DNA of 64,000 nucleotides, taken from Brevundimonas sp. (lineage in GTDB: Bacteria > Pseudomonadota > Alphaproteobacteria > Caulobacterales > Caulobacteraceae). Made by a program: the position numbers and the translations under genes. The notes below the pieces were generated by a model. It was not told where the DNA came from. It was given only the letters and a program-made list of their open reading frames with translations, and ran no database searches. This document shows, in pieces, positions 16,156 to 23,755 of the stretch (within the stretch, counting starts at the first letter, position 1; every line of letters begins with the position of its first letter). Location: contig NZ_JACESA010000004.1 of assembly GCF_013912065.1 (NCBI RefSeq), positions 160,214-224,213 of the forward strand, given 5' to 3'.

Positions 16156-16555
16156 GTCTGGCGAATTGGGCGGCGTCGCCCTGACGCTTTGGTATTGTCG
16201 CCTCGTCCGAATTCTTGGCAAGCCGCTGCGTCAGCGACCGGGCGTCCTTGCAGAAGATTTCATACAGCATCGCCATGACGGCCTCGGCGCGGTCATCGGC
16301 GATGGAATAATAGATCGAGCGCGACTCGCGACGGGTCTTCACCAGTCCGGACTGACGCAGTTCGCCCAGTTGCTGGGACAGCCCGGGCTGGCGGATGCCG
16401 AGGTCCTGTTCCAACTGCCCCACCGACCGTTCTTCCTGCGAGATGTGGCAGAGGATCAGCAACCGGTTGGCGTTGGCGAGCTGACGCAGCAGATCCGCCG
16501 CCTGGGGCGCCTTTTCCTTCAACTGCTCCATGACCGCCGGGTCGACGGGGCTCAT
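16139..16555 (-). CDS. bigR: BigR/SqrR-type persulfide-responsive ArsR repressor
   Basis: A 138-residue ArsR protein close to BigR/SqrR: the segments SVGQLEQDLGIRQPGLSQQL and GLVKTRR match the recognition helix region, and two Cys are exactly 66 residues apart, Cys36 in LILCHIS and Cys102 in YEIFCKD. In BigR and SqrR the equivalent pair (also 66 apart) forms a tetrasulfide or disulfide on sulfane-sulfur stress and releases DNA. The ATG overlaps the stop of the upstream peroxiredoxin (ATGA). A ~30-residue C-terminal tail after the last helix is longer than usual. Probable master repressor of this cluster. Confidence 0.9.
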   Translation of the reverse strand: MSPVDPAVMEQLKEKAPQAADLLRQLANANRLLILCHISQEERSVGQLEQDLGIRQPGLSQQLGELRQSGLVKTRRESRSIYYSIADDRAEAVMAMLYEIFCKDARSLTQRLAKNSDEATIPKRQGDAAQFARLMSGD

Positions 16556-17208
16556 TTCCGACGCTCCCGATAGTACCAGAGCTCCCCGTCCGCGAGCGCC
16601 CCGTCCACAAGCGTCGAATCCAGGTCGACTGCGGCGGGCTCCAGCAGGGCCTGCCCTTCGCTCCAGCCTTCCGGCGTGGAGGCGCCCTCGCGATCGGACG
16701 CCTGCAGGGCCTGAACCAGCCGCAGCAGTTCGGCGACCGATCGACCGACCGTCATCGGATACCAGCTGAGGGCCCGGATCACGCCCTGGGGGTCGATCAC
16801 GAAGGTCGCCCTCACCGTGGCGCTGTCCGGCGAAGCGGGGTCCAGCATGCCGAAGGCCTGGCCGATCACCATCGACGGATCCTCGATGATCGGAAACTCG
16901 ACCTTGACGCCCAGCCGATCGTGAATGTCCTTCAACCAGGCCAGGTGCGAATAGAGACTGTCCACCGACAGGGCCATCAGATCGCACCCGATCGCCGAGA
17001 AGTCCGCCTGCCGCCGGGCCAGGCCGATAAACTCGCTCGTGCAGACCGGCGTGAAATCGGCCGGATGGGAAAACAGAACCAGCCAGCGGCCGCGGTAATC
17101 GCTGAGGCGCTTCTGACCCTGTGTGGTGCGCGCCGAAAAGTCCGGCGCGCGATCATTGATCCGCAGGGGGCGGGTCGTCGGATTTTCGGTCATTGAGCTG
17201 TCATCCAT
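16552..17208 (-). CDS. Prx6-type peroxiredoxin (second copy)
   Basis: A 218-residue relative of the 6119 peroxiredoxin, with peroxidatic Cys56 in FTPVCTSEF and a second Cys75 (IGCDLMA). Same length and architecture, but diverged throughout, so not a recent duplicate. It would remove peroxide or persulfide oxidants in the cytoplasm. It shares its message with the BigR-like repressor (4-base overlap) and faces the metallo-beta-lactamase-fold gene across an operator-like sequence. An in-frame ATG at 17193 is an alternative start; neither start has a strong ribosome binding site. Confidence 0.9.
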   Translation of the reverse strand: MDDSSMTENPTTRPLRINDRAPDFSARTTQGQKRLSDYRGRWLVLFSHPADFTPVCTSEFIGLARRQADFSAIGCDLMALSVDSLYSHLAWLKDIHDRLGVKVEFPIIEDPSMVIGQAFGMLDPASPDSATVRATFVIDPQGVIRALSWYPMTVGRSVAELLRLVQALQASDREGASTPEGWSEGQALLEPAAVDLDSTLVDGALADGELWYYRERRK

Positions 17209-17259
17209 GACGCATGGCTAAACCGGGTCGCGACGGAACGCCACGCCCAAAATACACAC

Positions 17260-17288
17260 TTGCACGATATATGAAAAAATATATGTAA
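17260..17288. promoter_or_regulatory. Candidate BigR/SqrR operator in divergent promoter
   Basis: TTGCA followed by two ATATAT blocks (17267-17272 and 17279-17284) separated by GAAAAA and ending in GTAA gives an imperfect inverted repeat. It lies between the starts of the Prx/BigR unit (17208) and the MBL/TauE unit (17316), 28 bases before the latter. Related elements occur near 11197 and 6072. Confidence 0.55.
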
Positions 17289-17315
17289 TAGATCCAATCA
17301 AGAGGGATTTACGCC

Positions 17316-18257
17316 ATGCCGACCTCTACTCGGAATCTCGCCCAGAACCATGCGGCGGCGATCATCAACAAGGCCCTGAACTCTCCCGCCGATCGCTCGG
17401 TTATCCGGTCCTTCTTTGATGAATCAACGTTCACCGTAAGTCATGTGGTCCGCGATCCCGAGTCCACCGTCTGCGCCGTCATCGACAGCGTTCTGGACTA
17501 TGATCCCGCATCCGGCCGCACCTCCACCGTCTCGGCTGACGCCCTGATCGATTACGTGAAATCGGAAGGTCTCGTGGTGCAATGGCTGCTGGAGACACAT
17601 GCCCACGCCGACCACCTGTCCGCCGCCCCCTATCTCCAGGAACAACTCGGCGGCCAGTTGGCGATCGGCCACGAAATCCTCACCGTTCAGCAGGTGTTCG
17701 GCAAAATCTTCAACGAGGGGACCGCGTTCCGCCGCGACGGCAGCCAGTTCGACCTGCTTTTCAGCGACGGCGACCGCTTCCAGATCGGCGGGCTCGAGGC
17801 CACGGCGCTGCATGTGCCCGGCCACACGCCGGCCTGTCTGGCCTATGTGATCGGCGATGCGGTCTTTCCCGGCGACACGATGTTCATGCCGGATTACGGC
17901 ACTGCCCGCTGCGACTTTCCCGGCGGCGACGCCCGCACCCTGTACCGGTCGATCCATCGCCTGACGTCTCTGCCGGATGCGGCGCGCGTCTTCCTGTGCC
18001 ACGACTACAAGGCGCCGCCCGGCCGGACGGAATACGCCTGGGAGACCACGATCGGCGCCCAGCGCGCAGGCAATGTCCATGTACGAGACGGGATATCCGA
18101 AGACGAGTTCGTGGCCATGCGCACCCAGCGCGACGCCGCCCTGGCCATGCCCCGCCTCATCCTGCCCTCGGTCCAGGTGAACATGAACGGCGGCCGCCTG
18201 CCCGCGCCCGAGGACAACGGCGTCAGTTATCTGAAGGTACCGGTCAACCAGTTTTGA
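17316..18257 (+). CDS. Metallo-beta-lactamase-fold protein, ETHE1/Blh-like
   Basis: A 313-residue MBL-fold enzyme with metal motif THAHADHL (His95, His97, Asp99, His100), PGHTPACLAY, GDTMFMPDYGTARCDFPGGD and CHDY, which together are typical of persulfide dioxygenase-like proteins and of Blh, the hydrolase encoded with BigR. It probably oxidises glutathione or related persulfide to sulfite in the cytoplasm. The ATG at 17316 follows AGAGGGA. It is 43 bases upstream of a TauE/SafE exporter, consistent with sulfite made here being exported. Confidence 0.9.
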   Translation: MPTSTRNLAQNHAAAIINKALNSPADRSVIRSFFDESTFTVSHVVRDPESTVCAVIDSVLDYDPASGRTSTVSADALIDYVKSEGLVVQWLLETHAHADHLSAAPYLQEQLGGQLAIGHEILTVQQVFGKIFNEGTAFRRDGSQFDLLFSDGDRFQIGGLEATALHVPGHTPACLAYVIGDAVFPGDTMFMPDYGTARCDFPGGDARTLYRSIHRLTSLPDAARVFLCHDYKAPPGRTEYAWETTIGAQRAGNVHVRDGISEDEFVAMRTQRDAALAMPRLILPSVQVNMNGGRLPAPEDNGVSYLKVPVNQF

Positions 18258-18300
18258 CGGGCCTACCGACGATCCCCGCGGCGCCCAAGATAAAATCCTG

Positions 18301-19098
18301 ATGGAGCTGACACTCGCCCAATATGGTCTCGGAGCCGGCGCCGGGTCGCTGGTCGGCTTCTCGCTAGGCCTGGTCGGCGGCGGCGGGTCGATCCTGGCCG
18401 TGCCGCTGATGGTCTATCTGGTGGGCATCAAGGAGCCTCACCTGGCGATCGGCACCAGCGCATTCGCCGTCGCCGCAAACGCCTTCGCCAACCTGTTGAA
18501 CCACGCCCGGCACGGGGCCGTGAAATGGAAGATCGCGGGCCTGTTCTCTGTCGCGGGCGTCCTCGGAGCCTTTCTGGGTTCGACACTCGGCAAGGCCGTG
18601 GACGGTCAGAAGCTGCTGTCGCTGTTCGCCGTCCTGATGCTGGGGGTCGGCGTACTGATGCTGAGAGGCCGCTCGGCCGAGGGCGATCCCGACGTGGTTC
18701 TGACCCGAAGCAACGCGCCTAAACTCCTGGGAACCGGCGTCCTGACAGGGGTCATGTCCGGCTTCTTCGGGATCGGCGGCGGCTTCCTGATCACGCCCAG
18801 CCTGATGTTCTCCACCCGCATGCCGATCTACTACGCCGTCGGTTCGTCGCTGGTCGGCGTGACGACGGCGTTCAATTACGCCCTGGATGGCTGGATCGAC
18901 TGGCCCCTGGCCGCCGTCTTCATCGGCGGCGGAGTTTTGGGCGGCCTGCTGGGCGCACGCCTGGCAAAAGCGCTGTCGGGTCATAAGGGTGTTCTGAACA
19001 CCATTTTCGCCATGCTGATCTTCGTCGTCGCCTTCTATATGCTTTCACGATCAGGCCTGACCGTTGGTATCGGCCATCTCTTTGAAACGGTCCTCTAG
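18301..19098 (+). CDS. TauE/SafE (TSUP) sulfite exporter-like membrane protein
   Basis: A 265-residue polytopic protein with about eight membrane helices and the two internal repeats of the TSUP family: LGLVGGGGSILAVPLM near the N terminus and SGFFGIGGGFLITPSL in the second half. Such proteins move sulfite, sulfoacetate or similar organosulfur anions across the inner membrane. It follows the ETHE1-like gene in the BigR-type cluster, so sulfite export is a good guess. Distal gene of the unit. Confidence 0.92.
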   Translation: MELTLAQYGLGAGAGSLVGFSLGLVGGGGSILAVPLMVYLVGIKEPHLAIGTSAFAVAANAFANLLNHARHGAVKWKIAGLFSVAGVLGAFLGSTLGKAVDGQKLLSLFAVLMLGVGVLMLRGRSAEGDPDVVLTRSNAPKLLGTGVLTGVMSGFFGIGGGFLITPSLMFSTRMPIYYAVGSSLVGVTTAFNYALDGWIDWPLAAVFIGGGVLGGLLGARLAKALSGHKGVLNTIFAMLIFVVAFYMLSRSGLTVGIGHLFETVL

Positions 19099-19260
19099 GG
19101 CGGCGAAACGGCGCGCCCCCCTTCAATCCCCGTCTGCCTTGCCGCCCTCTTCACCTTTGACCCTCGCCACCCTCCGGTGCGCGCTCGGTGCAAACGTTTG
19201 AGGGTCGATCCGGCGATACGGGCTGGCAGCGTAACGTAAAAGGATCTTGCGGACCTTTTA

Positions 19261-19278
19261 TGCAAATGCGTCGCAATA
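19261..19278. promoter_or_regulatory. Possible Fur-type site upstream of the iron-uptake unit
   Basis: TGCAAATGCGTCGCAATA lies 38 bases before the start at 19316 and has the TGCAAAT-N3-TCGCAAT form seen for alphaproteobacterial iron regulators. The rest of the 217-base gap after 19098 shows no gene. The match is weaker than the one at 21476. Confidence 0.3.
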
Positions 19279-19315
19279 CTCTTGTCCTGAGCGTAGTTCT
19301 TGGTAGGAGTCGCGG

Positions 19316-19879
19316 ATGCAACCGATACTCCTCGCCCTGCTGGGGTCGCTGACCGGCGTCGCCGCCGTGACCTTGCTTTACCTCAAATGGCGAGGCGACA
19401 TCCGCCTTCCGGCCCTGGTGGCCTCAGCCTGGATCGGTATCGCGGGGTCGATCCTGATGTGGGGGGCGGCCTACAAGCCCGATGTCGGCGTACCGTTCGC
19501 CATCCTGGTGATGACGCTAACGGGACTTGGCCTTGTGCTGAGAGGCGCCGACCTGAAGACCCTGGCGAGATTTCCCACTGTCCGGTCTGCGCCTTCGGAA
19601 CGCCCGGCGTCGGGATCAAGGTCATGGTCGGGTGCGGCGGCGCGCGCGCTCGCGGCGGTCCTGGCGGCGCCTGTCGTCGGCATGACCCTGGGTCTTCTGG
19701 CCTGGGTCTGGGCGCCGGGGCACGATTCGAACCGTTTCGTCTGGGCGGTGGTCTGTTTCCTAGTGTCGTTCGCGGCCCTTCAGGTCTGGGGGCTCAGCGC
19801 CGCGCGGCCGTGGCGTACGCTCTGCCTGATCGCTCTGGTCGGTCTGACTGCGGCCGTTCCGGTCGGTCTGGGGCTTTAG
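19316..19879 (+). CDS. Small polytopic membrane protein preceding a PepSY protein
   Basis: A 187-residue hydrophobic protein with about five or six predicted membrane helices, opening with LLALLGSLTGVAAVTLLYLKW. I cannot name the family; proteins of this type commonly precede PepSY-TM genes in siderophore-receptor loci of Caulobacterales and sphingomonads. The ATG at 19316 has AGGAG upstream and the next gene starts one base after the stop, so co-translation is likely. Confidence 0.75.
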   Translation: MQPILLALLGSLTGVAAVTLLYLKWRGDIRLPALVASAWIGIAGSILMWGAAYKPDVGVPFAILVMTLTGLGLVLRGADLKTLARFPTVRSAPSERPASGSRSWSGAAARALAAVLAAPVVGMTLGLLAWVWAPGHDSNRFVWAVVCFLVSFAALQVWGLSAARPWRTLCLIALVGLTAAVPVGLGL

Positions 19880-19880
19880 A

Positions 19881-21401
19881 ATGACCCGTCCGATCTGGCC
19901 CAAGTCGTCCGCCGGTTTCGTCCGCCGCCTGCTCGAAGGACACAAGATACTGGGGCTCGCCCTGGCCGGCGTCCTCTACCTGATCTGCCTGACCGGCTGG
20001 ATCGGGGTCTATTATGTCGAGTTCGAGCGCTGGGAGCAGCCCAATCTGCCGGAGTTCAGCGTCGTGACGCCGCAGGCCGCCGCCCTGGCGGTCGCCGACG
20101 GCCGCCGCGCCATGCTGGCCGATCCACACCGGGGGCCGCTGGACACCGATCTTTATGTGGGCATGCCCAGCGAGGCCATGCCGCGCCTGATCGGCGGATA
20201 TGGCCACGAGGCGCGGGCCTATGACGCCGCCGGCCGCTATGCGGGCGACGCGCGTCACGATCTGACGCATTTCCTGACCGAGCTTCACTACTATCTGCAT
20301 CTGCCGGAGACCTTCGGCATGATCGTCGTCTGCGTCTTCGGCGTGGGGATGATGGCGCTGCTGATCGGCGGAGCCCTGTCGCATCCCAAGATGTTCCGCG
20401 AGGCTTTTTCGCTCAGACCGCGCAAACAGGGGCAGTTGCCGCGCGTCGATGTCCACAACCGGCTGGGCACCTGGACCCTGCCCTTCGCACTGGCCATCAC
20501 CCTGACCGGAACCATGATCGGCCTGGCCCAGCTTGTAGCCCTGGCCCTGGGAATGCTCGCCTATGACGGGAATCCGCTGAAGGCCTATGAGCCGATCTTC
20601 GGCTCCCAGGCCGAGATCGAGGCGGCTACGGGCGGACAGGCGCTACAGGGGGACCCGGCGATCCTCAACGCCATCCGGCAAATGAGGGCGGCCCAGCCCG
20701 ATCAGCCGATCAGTTTCATCGCCATTCATCAAGTCGGAACGCCACAGGAATCCATCGAGATCACGACCAAGCCGCCGCATCGGCTGGTCTATGGCGAAAC
20801 CTGGCGGTTCAATGCGGCCGGCGACCTCGTCGGCAGCCATAATATGTCGGACGGTCCCGCCGGGCGTCAGGTCGCGGCCAGCCTCTACAGCCTGCATTTC
20901 GGCGACTTCGGCGGCCAGCCGGTAAAGCTCATCTATGCCCTGCTCGGCCTGGCTCTCACCGTGATGATCGCCGCGGGCATGGACATCTGGCTGATCAAGT
21001 CCGCGGGCAAGGGGCGTCCGCGCCCCGCCTTGCACCGACTGTGGATCGCCCTGGTCTATGGAGCGCCGGCCGGCATCGCGCTGACCTTCGCGATCTCCAT
21101 GCCGACGGGCCTTGATCCCGTGGCCCTATTCTGGAGCCAGATGGTCTTCCTCGGCGCGGCGTCGCTGATCAGCATGCGGTTCAGCGACGCGCCCGCCCCC
21201 GCCGCGTCGCGCCTGATGCGACTGGTCCTGGGTTTCTCGGTGACGGCGATGCCGGTCAGCCATCTTCTTGTTCACGGCTCGACCACGACGGCGGCCTTGC
21301 AACTGAACATTCCGCTCGCCCTGATCGGCTTCCTGCTCGCGGCGACGGCGGTTCGGGGATGGCCCAGCCTGCGTATGGGGCGCGCCGTACCGGCGGAATA
21401 G
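19881..21401 (+). CDS. PepSY-associated transmembrane protein
   Basis: A 506-residue inner-membrane protein with an N-terminal helix (ILGLALAGVLYLICLTGW), a periplasmic PepSY-like region, then further helices including LPFALAITLTGTMIGLAQLV and a three-helix C-terminal block. This family accompanies TonB-dependent siderophore receptors and is thought to reduce or release siderophore iron. It is placed between the small membrane gene (one base gap) and a siderophore receptor 118 bases downstream. Confidence 0.88.
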   Translation: MTRPIWPKSSAGFVRRLLEGHKILGLALAGVLYLICLTGWIGVYYVEFERWEQPNLPEFSVVTPQAAALAVADGRRAMLADPHRGPLDTDLYVGMPSEAMPRLIGGYGHEARAYDAAGRYAGDARHDLTHFLTELHYYLHLPETFGMIVVCVFGVGMMALLIGGALSHPKMFREAFSLRPRKQGQLPRVDVHNRLGTWTLPFALAITLTGTMIGLAQLVALALGMLAYDGNPLKAYEPIFGSQAEIEAATGGQALQGDPAILNAIRQMRAAQPDQPISFIAIHQVGTPQESIEITTKPPHRLVYGETWRFNAAGDLVGSHNMSDGPAGRQVAASLYSLHFGDFGGQPVKLIYALLGLALTVMIAAGMDIWLIKSAGKGRPRPALHRLWIALVYGAPAGIALTFAISMPTGLDPVALFWSQMVFLGAASLISMRFSDAPAPAASRLMRLVLGFSVTAMPVSHLLVHGSTTTAALQLNIPLALIGFLLAATAVRGWPSLRMGRAVPAE

Positions 21402-21475
21402 CGGCTTTCCAGCCACAGCCCATTGCGAACCGTTCTTCCCCTACGGCGAAGCATTGACCACCTCGCGTATCTTCC

Positions 21476-21494
21476 AATAATGCGATGCATTATC
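21476..21494. promoter_or_regulatory. Fur-like box upstream of siderophore receptor
   Basis: AATAATGCGATGCATTATC is a near palindrome. Its reverse complement, GATAATGCATCGCATTATT, matches the classical 19-base Fur consensus at about 15 positions. It ends 25 bases before the receptor ATG, where bound Fur would block transcription when iron is sufficient. Confidence 0.65.
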
Positions 21495-21519
21495 ATTTGT
21501 ACTTCGCGAGACGCCCGCC

Positions 21520-23595
21520 ATGCTCCGATCCCTCCTCCTCGCCACCGCCTCGGTTTCCCTGCTTGCCACGGCGGCTGCTCCCGCCAGTGCCCAAGACAGC
21601 GAATCCGAGCTCAGCGAAGTCGTGGTCATGGGCAAGCGGGTGATCCGCGAATCCGCCGGCGCCACCGGCCTTGACCTGTCGTTGCGCGAGACGCCGCAGT
21701 CGGTGACCGTGGTGGGCGCCGCCCAGATCAAACAGTTCAATCTGACCGACGTGAACCAGCTGCTGGCGACGCTGCCGGGGATCAATGTCGAGGCGGTCGA
21801 GACGGATCGGACCTATTACAATTCGCGCGGCTTCGACGTGGTGAACTTCCAGGTCGACGGCGTCGGGCAACCTCTGGACTGGGGCCTTCAGGCGGGCGCC
21901 CTGGACGTCGCCATTTATGACCGTGTCGAGGCTGTCCGCGGCGCCAACGGCCTGATGACGGGCACCGGCAATCCCTCGGCGACCATCAACTACATCCGCA
22001 AACGCCCGACGCAGGATTTCCAGGCCTCGGCCTCGGCGGGTTACGGCACGTGGGACAATATGCGCCTGACCGCCGACGTGTCCGGTCCGCTGACCGAGGA
22101 CGGAACTGTGCGCGGCCGGGTAGTCTACGCCAACACCGACAGCGACTCCTACCTCAACTATTACGGCGTCAACCGGAACGTCTATTACGGCGTCCTGACC
22201 TGGGACGTGACGCCCAAGCTGAACGCCACCGCCGGCTTCTCGCGCCAGGACAATCTGGCGACGGGCGTGAACTGGGGCGCCCTGCCGCTGGTCTATTCGG
22301 ACGGGACGCCAATCGACTACGATCCTTCGGAAACGACGGGCGCGCCCTGGACCTATTGGGACACCCACCACGACATCGGTTTCGGCGAACTGTCCTATGG
22401 CTTCGACAACGGCTGGACGATCAAGGGCGTCTATACGCATCGCGAATCCAACGAGGACGCCAAGCTGCTGTACGCCTACGGCAACCCCGATCCCGAAACC
22501 GGGCTTGGCGTCGGCGGCATGAGCGGCATCTATCCCTCACAGATCGAGCAGGACATGTTCGACGTGATCGCCAACGGCGATTTCGGCCTGTTCGGACGGC
22601 GCCACCAGGTCGTGCTGGGCTTCAATACCTCGACCAACGACAGCCTGAAATGGGAAGCCTTCGCCGACTTCTTCGACTATCCGGCCTATCAGGGCGCGCA
22701 CGTCGTGGCCCCTGCCGAGCCCGCCTATCCCGAGTCCTATCTGGCCGAAGAGATCGAAGATCGACTGACCCGCGCCTATGGCGCCGTACACCTGAACCTC
22801 TCCGACAGCCTGACCGCCGTGGTCGGCGTCAACGCCATCGAGGTGAAGACCACCGGCTATTCCTACAGCGTCTCCCAGGACCGGGACGAGAACAAGGTCA
22901 GCCCCTATGTCGGGGTCGTCTATGACGTGAACGACAACGTCTCGCTTTACGCCAGCTATTCGGACCTGTTCGCCCCCCAGTCCGAGAGCGACATCGACCG
23001 CAACCGCCTCGCCGCCGCCGAAGGCCGCAGCTATGAGGCGGGCGTGAAGACCGAGTGGCTGGACCGCCGGCTTTACGCCACGGCGTCGATCTTCAAGTCC
23101 GAACAGGACGGTCTGGCCGAATACGCAGGATACATCCCCGACACGCTCGACTCCTACTACATCGGCGTCGACACCATCGTCGAAGGCTACGAGTTCGAGG
23201 TCGCGGGTCGGATCACCCCCGCCTGGACCATCGGCGGCGGCTTCACCGACCTGTCGATAGAGGACGGCGACGGCGCCGACACGCGGTTGTATGTGCCGCG
23301 CCGGACCCTGAAGCTGAACACGACCTACACCCTGCCCCAGTACGCCAATCTGACGTTCGGAGGCGCAGTGCGCTGGCAGAGCGACATCTCCACGACCGAC
23401 CTGGGCGTGACCGTGACCCAGGACGCCTACGCCGTGGTCGATCTGCTGGCAGGGGTGGATCTGACCGAGCACGTCCGCGCCACCATCAACGCCAAGAACC
23501 TGTTCGACGAAGCCTACTATGGCAGCCTGCAGTGGAGCCAAGCCTTCTACGCCCCGCCCCGCAGCGTCATGCTGACCCTGGATTATCGCTTCTAA
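21520..23595 (+). CDS. TonB-dependent siderophore receptor
   Basis: A 691-residue outer-membrane receptor with signal peptide (LLATASVSLLATAAAPASAQ), a plug domain with the siderophore-receptor hallmark RETPQSVTVV, and a 22-strand barrel ending in LTLDYRF with terminal Phe. It would take up a ferric siderophore using TonB energy. It lies behind a Fur-like box and after a PepSY gene, and is followed by a hairpin. Ligand not predictable. Confidence 0.92.
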   Translation: MLRSLLLATASVSLLATAAAPASAQDSESELSEVVVMGKRVIRESAGATGLDLSLRETPQSVTVVGAAQIKQFNLTDVNQLLATLPGINVEAVETDRTYYNSRGFDVVNFQVDGVGQPLDWGLQAGALDVAIYDRVEAVRGANGLMTGTGNPSATINYIRKRPTQDFQASASAGYGTWDNMRLTADVSGPLTEDGTVRGRVVYANTDSDSYLNYYGVNRNVYYGVLTWDVTPKLNATAGFSRQDNLATGVNWGALPLVYSDGTPIDYDPSETTGAPWTYWDTHHDIGFGELSYGFDNGWTIKGVYTHRESNEDAKLLYAYGNPDPETGLGVGGMSGIYPSQIEQDMFDVIANGDFGLFGRRHQVVLGFNTSTNDSLKWEAFADFFDYPAYQGAHVVAPAEPAYPESYLAEEIEDRLTRAYGAVHLNLSDSLTAVVGVNAIEVKTTGYSYSVSQDRDENKVSPYVGVVYDVNDNVSLYASYSDLFAPQSESDIDRNRLAAAEGRSYEAGVKTEWLDRRLYATASIFKSEQDGLAEYAGYIPDTLDSYYIGVDTIVEGYEFEVAGRITPAWTIGGGFTDLSIEDGDGADTRLYVPRRTLKLNTTYTLPQYANLTFGGAVRWQSDISTTDLGVTVTQDAYAVVDLLAGVDLTEHVRATINAKNLFDEAYYGSLQWSQAFYAPPRSVMLTLDYRF

Positions 23596-23625
23596 GGGCC
23601 GGGTTCGCGGAGCGCCTGCGGGCGC

Positions 23626-23652
23626 GAAGGCGGCATGAAATTCGCCGCCTTC
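23626..23652 (+). terminator. Hairpin terminator after siderophore receptor
   Basis: GAAGGCGGC (23626-23634) and GCCGCCTTC (23644-23652) form a perfect 9-bp stem with a 9-base loop, about 30 bases after the receptor stop. The following sequence is AT-rich but not a pure T run. Confidence 0.55.
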
Positions 23653-23685
23653 ATATCGCATATGAAAATTATTTCATTGACAGAA
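23652..23685 (+). promoter_or_regulatory. Promoter/operator region of the galactan operon
   Basis: CATATCGCATATG and ATGAAA-ATTA-TTTCAT are two adjacent palindromic elements between 23652 and 23675, followed by a -35-like TTGACA at 23677-23682. They precede the GH2 gene by about 75 bases and could bind the locus regulator, possibly the TetR protein at 30526. Confidence 0.35.
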
Positions 23686-23755
23686 CGAGCCGGCGCCCGT
23701 TTTCTGCGACCCAAGGGGCCGGCCACAGGCCCCAGGGTTTCAGGGAGGCGCGGCG

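Noticed and set aside
19097-19148. Long inverted repeat AGGGCGGC / GCCGCCCT after the TauE/SafE gene
   Set aside because: The loop is about 36 bases and no T run follows, so a terminator cannot be supported.
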